Origin: JARBUG01 sp035628915
GTDB taxonomy: Bacteria; Bacillota; Sulfobacillia; Symbiobacteriales; Symbiobacteriaceae
DNA: 64,000 nucleotides
NCBI GenBank assembly: GCA_035628915.1
Contig: DASPIW010000015.1
Coordinates: forward strand, 34,158 to 98,157
Reading direction: 5' to 3'
The translations under genes were made by a program, and so were the position numbers. The notes under the pieces were generated by a model. It worked only from the letters and a program-made list of their open reading frames with translations, did no database searches and was not told where the DNA came from. Positions 59,070-64,000 of the stretch are shown piece after piece (the first letter of the stretch is position 1; each line of letters opens with the position of its first letter).

Positions 59070-59885
59070 ATGGCAACCAAACTGCCTGCCATAGCCTGCA
59101 GCACTATGGAACTGGCTTTCCTGGCCGGCTTGCTGGGAGCTGAGAGCCTGACCGGCGTCCCGGACCCGTTCGAAGGTTGGAGCGGCGACGACGTCGAGGC
59201 GGTGTGGGCGGAAGTGCGCCGGTCGCTGGCGGGCCGCCGGCTGCTGTCGATCATGGCCGACGGCAGCATTTGCGTCGAAGCGGCGGTGGCGGAATTGGTG
59301 GGTACCTGCGGGTTTGCGGAGGCCACCTTCATGCTGACCTATTCCAGCGCAGATGGAATCACCGCCGGGCACCACTTCCACGTCATCCGGCAATCGGCGG
59401 TTGAACTGGTGCTGGGCTATGAGGGCGAGATGACCTGCCGGCTGACCGCCCTGGATACACCGGCGGTCATGGACCGCGTGTCGTCGATCTTCCGGCTGGA
59501 CGGCCAGGAGGCGCCGTCCGTTCCCAGCGGACGCCTGACCGAGCCTGACATGCGGCTGGCCCGCCAGCTTGCGGAAGCGGCTGGCCGGGAGGCGGCGGAG
59601 CCGCATCTGCTGGGGCTGGGCTTCTGCCCGGAGACGGCGGCAGCGCTGGCGGAGACGCTGGCCCGGCCCCTGGGCAACGGTGCGCTGGTGGCTGTGTCTG
59701 CTGATCAGTCCGATTTCGGGGTCGATGGTCTTGCCCTGCTGGAAGGGGAGTGCGGGATGTGGCTCCTGCGCAACGTCCAGGAGAGCGGCGCCCGCTGGGT
59801 CGATGTGGTGCCGTGCACTGCCGCAGCACTGCGGGAGTTCATCCGGTCGATCATGAACCGGGCGCTGCCCGGTAAGCTGCTGTAA
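59070..59885 (+). CDS. Unknown protein next to the WXG100 gene
   Basis: 271 residues, cytoplasmic. N-terminal MELAFLAGLLGAESLTGVPDPFEGW, a winged-helix-like segment (WAEVRRSLAGRRLLSIMADGSICVEAAVAELV) and a beta half (FMLTYSSADG, HHFHVIRQSAVELVLGYEG). Its size and position near WXG100 genes recall EspG-type chaperones of type VII secretion, but I could not match motifs, so that is inference. ATG 59070 after AAGGAG. Confidence 0.6.
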   Translation: MATKLPAIACSTMELAFLAGLLGAESLTGVPDPFEGWSGDDVEAVWAEVRRSLAGRRLLSIMADGSICVEAAVAELVGTCGFAEATFMLTYSSADGITAGHHFHVIRQSAVELVLGYEGEMTCRLTALDTPAVMDRVSSIFRLDGQEAPSVPSGRLTEPDMRLARQLAEAAGREAAEPHLLGLGFCPETAAALAETLARPLGNGALVAVSADQSDFGVDGLALLEGECGMWLLRNVQESGARWVDVVPCTAAALREFIRSIMNRALPGKLL

Positions 59886-60033
59886 TCAACGGTTTCGAGG
59901 TTGTTGATCTGCAAGAGCAATGACATTCGAACCTTATCTGCATCATTCTCGTACTGATGATTGACTTTTATCTGGTAGTGGTGCCAATACTTCCAAATAC
60001 GCTCGACACACACATAGGATGGAGGGGGTTTCT

Positions 60034-60360
60034 TTGAGCGAAGTGATCAGGATCTCTCCGGAGCAGGTACGTCAGGTCGCCAGCCAGTTCAGGAACGCCG
60101 GGGAACAGAGCCGCCAGATGGTGGCCCAGCTCTCCGGCAGTGTGAAGGGCGTGGAGTCCGAATGGGCCGGCATGGCGAAGAACCAGTTTTTCCTGGAATA
60201 CCAGCAGTGGGAAGGCAGCATGCAGCAATATGTCCAGTTGCTCGAGCAGATTGGCGAGGAACTTGAACAGATCGCTCGCAGGTTCGAGGAGGCCGATCAG
60301 GCCGGGGGCGGCGTCTTCCAGTCGCCGGGGTTGGAAAGCGGCAGGCCCGTCCCGTTCTAA
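60034..60360 (+). CDS. WXG100-family protein (ESAT-6-like)
   Basis: 108 residues, two helices joined by the W-x-G turn at Trp44 (ESEWAGMAKNQF). This is the type VII secretion substrate/targeting family. TTG 60034 with GGAGGGGG upstream; the ATG at 60019 lies in front of that site. The C-terminal tail is Gly/Pro-rich. First of three exported helical-hairpin proteins. Confidence 0.9.
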   Translation: MSEVIRISPEQVRQVASQFRNAGEQSRQMVAQLSGSVKGVESEWAGMAKNQFFLEYQQWEGSMQQYVQLLEQIGEELEQIARRFEEADQAGGGVFQSPGLESGRPVPF

Positions 60361-60371
60361 GCGAAATGGGG

Positions 60372-60398
60372 GCCAGGCCTGATCCAAGCGCCTGGCTT
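60372..60398 (+). terminator. Possible attenuating hairpin between WXG100 gene and next gene
   Basis: GCCAGGC/GCCTGGC stem, 10-nt loop, then TTTCC. May lower expression of the downstream effector genes relative to the WXG100 gene. Confidence 0.45.
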
Positions 60399-60442
60399 TC
60401 CATTTGCTGGTCGAACCTGGCGTATTGTGGGGAGGAACAAGC

Positions 60443-61345
60443 ATGTCGGCAATTTTGGTTCGTCCCGAGTTGCTCCAGCAGTTGGCCGGCGAGATTAGCC
60501 GGCTGGCCGCGGGGCTGCAGGAGATTGACGGTCGGCTGGCCGCGCATTTGCAGGGCCTCGACTGGGATGTGCGCCGCCGTACCCGGGTCGAGGACCTGGC
60601 GGCAAAGGGACGGCGGGAGGGCGCATCTCTGTCTGATCACGCACAGCAACTGGGCCGGTTTCTGCAGTTGAAGGCTGAGGCGATCTTGGAGGCTGACCGG
60701 CAAGGGGCCGCCGGGTTTCGGGCGTTGGCCGGTCTTGAGGCGGCGGCAGGCCCTGGCAGCCCTGCAATCAATCCGGACGATTCGAGCGGGAGCAGCGCCG
60801 GTGGCGCTCCGCCTGCAGTTGACTGGTCTCCGTTGGATTCTCGCCAGTACGGTTTTTCCATCGATAACCAGGCCTTCCTGGCGGCCAGCAAGCGCGAGCG
60901 TCTGGAGATGCTGATGCCCGCGTTCACGGCGCTGGAGGCCCGGTACCACGTTCCCTGGCAGATCCAGGCCGCCCAGTGGGCTGTCGAAAGCGGCTGGGGC
61001 GAAAACCGCCCGGCCGACGTCACGACCGGCCAGGAAAGCTACAACATCTTCGGAATGAAGGGTGAGGGACCGGCCGGGACTACCTTCTCCAATACTACCG
61101 AACAGACTGGGGACCGGTTTGAAAGCGTCACTGACGGATTCCGAGCCTACAACGGCTTCGGGGAATCGGTCGTCGATCACGCCCGCCTCCTGGCCACCGA
61201 TCACTACAAGGCCGCAAGGGATTGCGGCAGCGACCTTCGCGGGTGGTGCGAACAACTCGGGCCCAAAGCTTGTGGTTATGCCACCGGCGCCAACTATCCC
61301 GACCTCCTCTGGGGGTTCATGAAGTCCGAGGAGTGGGTCAAGTGA
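60443..61345 (+). CDS. Type VII-associated glucosaminidase (GH73-like) with helical export domain
   Basis: 300 residues. Residues ~5-90 form a helical hairpin with LDW41DVRRR at the turn and LGRFLQLKAEAILEAD at the end, the same pattern as the protein at 61816. A Ser/Gly/Pro linker leads to a muramidase/glucosaminidase domain (~150-300), with catalytic Glu182 (WAVESGWGEN) and NIFGMKGEGPAG. No signal peptide, so export via the type VII system is inferred. Should cut peptidoglycan glycan strands. ATG 60443 after GGGGAGG; GTGA overlap with the next gene. Confidence 0.85.
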   Translation: MSAILVRPELLQQLAGEISRLAAGLQEIDGRLAAHLQGLDWDVRRRTRVEDLAAKGRREGASLSDHAQQLGRFLQLKAEAILEADRQGAAGFRALAGLEAAAGPGSPAINPDDSSGSSAGGAPPAVDWSPLDSRQYGFSIDNQAFLAASKRERLEMLMPAFTALEARYHVPWQIQAAQWAVESGWGENRPADVTTGQESYNIFGMKGEGPAGTTFSNTTEQTGDRFESVTDGFRAYNGFGESVVDHARLLATDHYKAARDCGSDLRGWCEQLGPKACGYATGANYPDLLWGFMKSEEWVK

Positions 61346-61785
61346 ATGAGGGCAGCACCTTGAAACGGAGACGGATCCCCGCCCTGCTGCTAGGACTGGT
61401 GCTCCTGCTGGCAGTGGGCTGCGGCGGCAGCAAACCAGTACGCCAGGAAGGCAAATCAGCTGGCGCAGCAGCGCCCATGGGTGCACCGGCCGATCACCCG
61501 CACCCGCAACCGCAGCCGCAACCGGCACCTAAAGTGATCACCGCGCAGGATGCGCTGGCGGCGGTTCGCGCCTTACCCAGCGTAGCCGAATACGAGCAAA
61601 ATGCGAAGCGGGCAGGCCGCAGGCTGGTCGTGGCCCTTTCGGACCCGACGCCCACTCGGTTTGTGGTCATGGTCGGTGATGAGGACGCCACCAAGCGGAC
61701 CATCACAGAATGGTATCTCGTCTCCAAGTCGGACGGCACAGTCACGCTCTGGAATATGGCCGACGGCCCCCTGCCCGAGGATTGA
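61342..61785 (+). CDS. Lipoprotein in the type VII neighbourhood
   Basis: 147 residues; signal with RRRIPALLLGLVLLLAVGC (lipobox Cys ~26), His/Pro/Gln-rich linker (HPHPQPQPQP), and a small domain (AQDALAAVRALPSVAEYEQ ... RFVVMVGDEDATKRTITEWYLV) with an alpha-beta fold reminiscent of PepSY but not diagnostic. GTG 61342 overlaps the preceding stop; TTG 61360 is an alternative. It could be an immunity or inhibitor protein for one of the flanking hydrolases, judged by position only. Confidence 0.7.
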   Translation: MNEGSTLKRRRIPALLLGLVLLLAVGCGGSKPVRQEGKSAGAAAPMGAPADHPHPQPQPQPAPKVITAQDALAAVRALPSVAEYEQNAKRAGRRLVVALSDPTPTRFVVMVGDEDATKRTITEWYLVSKSDGTVTLWNMADGPLPED

Positions 61786-61815
61786 GTTGCATCTTGCACG
61801 TGGAGGTGTGTGATC

Positions 61816-62742
61816 GTGCCTCGCATTGAGGTTGATCCCGACCGGCTGCAGGAGCTCAGCAGCCGCCTGCAGATCGCGGCAGAGGAGATGGCCGAGCGCG
61901 ACGCCCAACTCGACCGGACGATTGACGCCCTTGACTGGGAAGTCCGGAGCCGCCCAGGCATCGAGGCCGAGGTCTGGCAGGCCAGACAGCAGGCGCAGCA
62001 GCTGATGGGCGCCGCCCACGACCTGAGCCGCTTCCTGGCCCGGAAGGCCGAGGCCTTCCTGCAGGCTGACGAGGAGTCCGCCCGGAGCCTGTCGCACGGA
62101 GCCACCGCCGGCTTGCGTATCGAGGACGGACTGGCGCCCGCCCCTGCTGAGAGGTACGCCGCACGGGGAGACGGGGTGCCCCTTACCAGCGACCGGCGCT
62201 GGATTCCCGTGGATGCGGCGATTACCTGTCCAGCAGAAGCACGGTCCCAAATGACCCCCACTGAACGGCGTGAGCGCTATGACCAGGTGTTGGACCAGTT
62301 CAACGTGGAGGAGAATCCCCGGTACAAGCCGGGCAAGGACACCTACTGCAACATCTTCGTGACTGATGCCACTCGCGCCATGGGTGCCGAGATTCCCCAC
62401 TGGGTGATGCCCGGTGACGGCGCCCCGGTTCCCCCGGGCACCAAGGGTGCTGAAGAGCTGGATGCGAACAAGACGGCCCGGTGGCTGGAGAGCCACGGGC
62501 CCAGCCACGGTTGGCGCCTGGTGCCGGCAGAGCAGGCGCAGGCCCATGCCAACGACGGCAGACCTGCCGTTGTAGTGCTGGACAACGGCACAAAAATCGG
62601 GCACGTGGCGATGGTCAGGCCCGGCGAATTTGCGACGAACTCTGGCTGTGCCATTGCGAACGTCGGTGCGAGTAACAAAGCCCACAGTCAGGTGGCCGAC
62701 CGCTTCGGGACGACCTCCGTCAAGTACTGGATCCACGACTGA
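61816..62742 (+). CDS. Type VII-associated cysteine amidase-like protein with helical export domain
   Basis: 308 residues. N-terminal ~90 residues align with the glucosaminidase protein (LDW41EVRSR, LSRFLARKAEAFLQAD). The C-terminal domain (~150-308) has Cys178 (DTYCNIFVTDA) and His263 (KIGHVAMVRPG) in the order and spacing of papain-like NlpC/P60/CHAP peptidases. Probably cleaves peptidoglycan stems or bridges. GTG 61816 is chosen: GGAGGT lies 8 bases upstream, while GTG 61810 is only two bases away. Confidence 0.75.
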   Translation: MPRIEVDPDRLQELSSRLQIAAEEMAERDAQLDRTIDALDWEVRSRPGIEAEVWQARQQAQQLMGAAHDLSRFLARKAEAFLQADEESARSLSHGATAGLRIEDGLAPAPAERYAARGDGVPLTSDRRWIPVDAAITCPAEARSQMTPTERRERYDQVLDQFNVEENPRYKPGKDTYCNIFVTDATRAMGAEIPHWVMPGDGAPVPPGTKGAEELDANKTARWLESHGPSHGWRLVPAEQAQAHANDGRPAVVVLDNGTKIGHVAMVRPGEFATNSGCAIANVGASNKAHSQVADRFGTTSVKYWIHD

Positions 62743-62896
62743 TACGGATGCGGGGGGACGCGGAGGCAACTCTGCACACACCTTACAATTTTCGCCAAAT
62801 TCATCGTCAAGCCTAGAACTAAGATCCACTTCCATCCGTATACAGCTTCAGTGGGGTTCACGTCTGACTGCAGATGGAACGGGGGCGGGACGTTTC

Positions 62897-63718
62897 GTGG
62901 CTGTATCGCTTGGACCGCAAGACGCGACGCACCTGGAGCTAATCCGGCTCCGGTTGGGCGACCGGATGCTGGTGGTGCCCACCACGCGCCCAGACCGGGC
63001 GGCGCCGGCCAGAGCTCCCACCGCCCCCGTGCGTTCTGCACTGGAAATCGCCCCGCCCCCTGCCCAGCCGCTCATCCTGGAAGCGCCGCAGACCGAAGCG
63101 CCAATCGCCCCCCGGCTCAGGTACAAACCCGTCATTGCGGTCGTGGATGCGGCGCCCTGCGGGGTGGAGAGGCTCCTGGCCGACCTCGTCGCCGAAGTGG
63201 AAGGGGCTGGGGGCAGGTGCGGGATTGTCAGCCTTGATCGGCAGAACCGGCTGGCTCTGCGCTTCGACTGCTCGGAGTTGTCTCCCCACTGGTGCTGGAA
63301 CTCGTGTGCACCGGAGCTCTTTATCCGCCAAAACTCCCGGGTGGTCGTCACCGCACCCGATTCGGAAGCCGGTCTGCAGCCGGAGGCCATCCAGCGCACT
63401 ATTCGGTCCGTCATCGAATCTACCGACGCCGTTGTCATCGACCTCGGTTGCCGGTGGGAACCGCGTGTTTTCCGGCCCGCGCTGACTCTGGCGACCAGCA
63501 TTTGGATGGTGACCCGCGCTGGACAGTGGACGGCGATGGAGATGCGACTCGAGCAGGCCGAGTTCTCGGGGTGGACGGATATTTCCCGGGTGCGTCTGGT
63601 AGCGCTAGGCGACGCGGACCTCCCTCCGGTAGGATTGCCTTCGGTCGTGACCCTTCCCCCTGCTGGGGGATGGGTGCTGCAAGAGTTCCTGGCGCGTGAG
63701 TTGAGGGGGGGACGCTAG
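62897..63718 (+). CDS. MinD/ParA-like protein without a P-loop
   Basis: 273 residues. From ~85 on it has a Rossmann-like layout (YKPVIAVVDAAPCGVERLLADLVAEVEGAGGRCGIVSL, then VVVTAPDSEAG, DAVVIDLGCRW and TSIWMVTRAGQWT), resembling MinD/TadZ-type proteins, but the Walker A GKT is replaced by DAAPCGVE, so ATP binding is doubtful. The N-terminal ~80 residues are a short domain plus Pro-rich linker. GTG 62897 after GGGGGCGGG. Overlaps the next start by one base. Confidence 0.6.
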   Translation: MAVSLGPQDATHLELIRLRLGDRMLVVPTTRPDRAAPARAPTAPVRSALEIAPPPAQPLILEAPQTEAPIAPRLRYKPVIAVVDAAPCGVERLLADLVAEVEGAGGRCGIVSLDRQNRLALRFDCSELSPHWCWNSCAPELFIRQNSRVVVTAPDSEAGLQPEAIQRTIRSVIESTDAVVIDLGCRWEPRVFRPALTLATSIWMVTRAGQWTAMEMRLEQAEFSGWTDISRVRLVALGDADLPPVGLPSVVTLPPAGGWVLQEFLARELRGGR

Positions 63719-64000
63719 TGAAAGGGGTTTCAGAGTCGCTCCGCTACTCGGGGGCGGGGCTCTATCTTGGTGCCGCCTTGGTTCTGGCGCTGCTGGCCGG
63801 CTTTGCCGTCTACAGCTTTCTGCATGCGGCCGTGCCCAACGGGTCGGTCTTTACGGTCACCTGTCCCGCTCCCGCCCGTTTTGGGCAGATTGCTCGGTTT
63901 TTCGACCAACGCGGGCTCCGGTCGCAAGATTCGGACTCGGTTCGACAAAAAAGGGGACTTCCCTGCTGGGCACAGGTTACGGAAGCATTTACCTCAGTTA
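63718..64000 (+). CDS. Membrane protein, 5' end (continues beyond the window)
   Basis: GTG 63718; open to the end of the window (94 codons). One membrane helix near the N-terminus (GLYLGAALVLALLAGFAVYSF) after a basic head, then an extracytoplasmic part. Bitopic proteins of this shape (CpaB/SAF-like or type VII membrane components) often follow MinD-like genes; the fragment is too short to decide. Confidence 0.6.
   Translation, partial: MKGVSESLRYSGAGLYLGAALVLALLAGFAVYSFLHAAVPNGSVFTVTCPAPARFGQIARFFDQRGLRSQDSDSVRQKRGLPCWAQVTEAFTSV

Overview
The window looks like chromosome from a high-GC, endospore-forming member of the Bacillota (Firmicutes), of the Symbiobacterium type. The reasons are strong GGAGG-type ribosome binding sites with frequent GTG/TTG starts, GC-rich coding DNA, a SAM-I riboswitch and a T-box leader (both typical of Bacillota), a CotS-type spore-coat kinase with a partner glycosyltransferase, a type IV pilus cluster of pilMNO type, and copper-amine-oxidase-N domains. 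The species assignment is inference. I saw no rRNA, tRNA or CRISPR array.

Layout. 1-3928: end of a type IV pilus operon (pilC end, major pilin, two minor pilins, pilM, pilN, pilO). 3979-8073: a membrane protein, a Wzy/O-antigen-ligase-like protein with TPRs, and a leftward group of small genes including a HesB-like gene with an in-frame UGA and a SECIS-like hairpin. 8244-13147: a secreted subtilase convergent with a subtilase-like lipoprotein, separated by a repeat-rich non-coding stretch. 13312-15912: small unrecognised genes, three of which share one domain. 16040-21296: aldo/keto reductase, a secreted 5'-nucleotidase and an MFS transporter. 21308-27159: a SAM-riboswitch methionine operon in which metF, a separate methionine-synthase activation protein, metH and a corrinoid-reactivation ASKHA protein are joined by short overlaps. 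27286-34569: a secreted beta-propeller protein, DUF2784, a UvrD-type helicase, a lipoprotein and uppP.

35639-41884: a secreted Hcp-like protein, then a sigma factor, a zinc-finger anti-sigma-like protein, a TPR-CHAT protease and a subtilase with a repeated GDNPWxW heptad. 42474-47979: phosphohexomutase, a PilZ protein, a T-box-controlled leucyl-tRNA synthetase that lacks the CP1 editing domain, and a voltage-gated-type K+ channel. 48137-51242: TetR regulator plus paaABCD (phenylacetyl-CoA epoxidase). 52113-54802: CotS-like and CotSA-like spore-coat genes. 54893-55795: HtrA-like protease. 55960-58890: an L,D-transpeptidase gene cut in two by a 2,082-bp serine-recombinase element; removing the element between two GGGTA copies restores the reading frame exactly. 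59070-64000: a type VII (WXG100) secretion neighbourhood with two exported cell-wall hydrolases that share an N-terminal domain.

The strongest candidates for new biology are (i) the minimal recombinase element that interrupts the transpeptidase gene and could be excised during development, (ii) the sigma/anti-sigma/TPR-CHAT/subtilase cassette, (iii) the editing-domain-less LeuRS under T-box control, (iv) the HesB-like selenoprotein, (v) the signal-peptide-bearing Hcp protein behind an RBS hairpin, and (vi) the shared-domain family at 14.2-15.5 kb.
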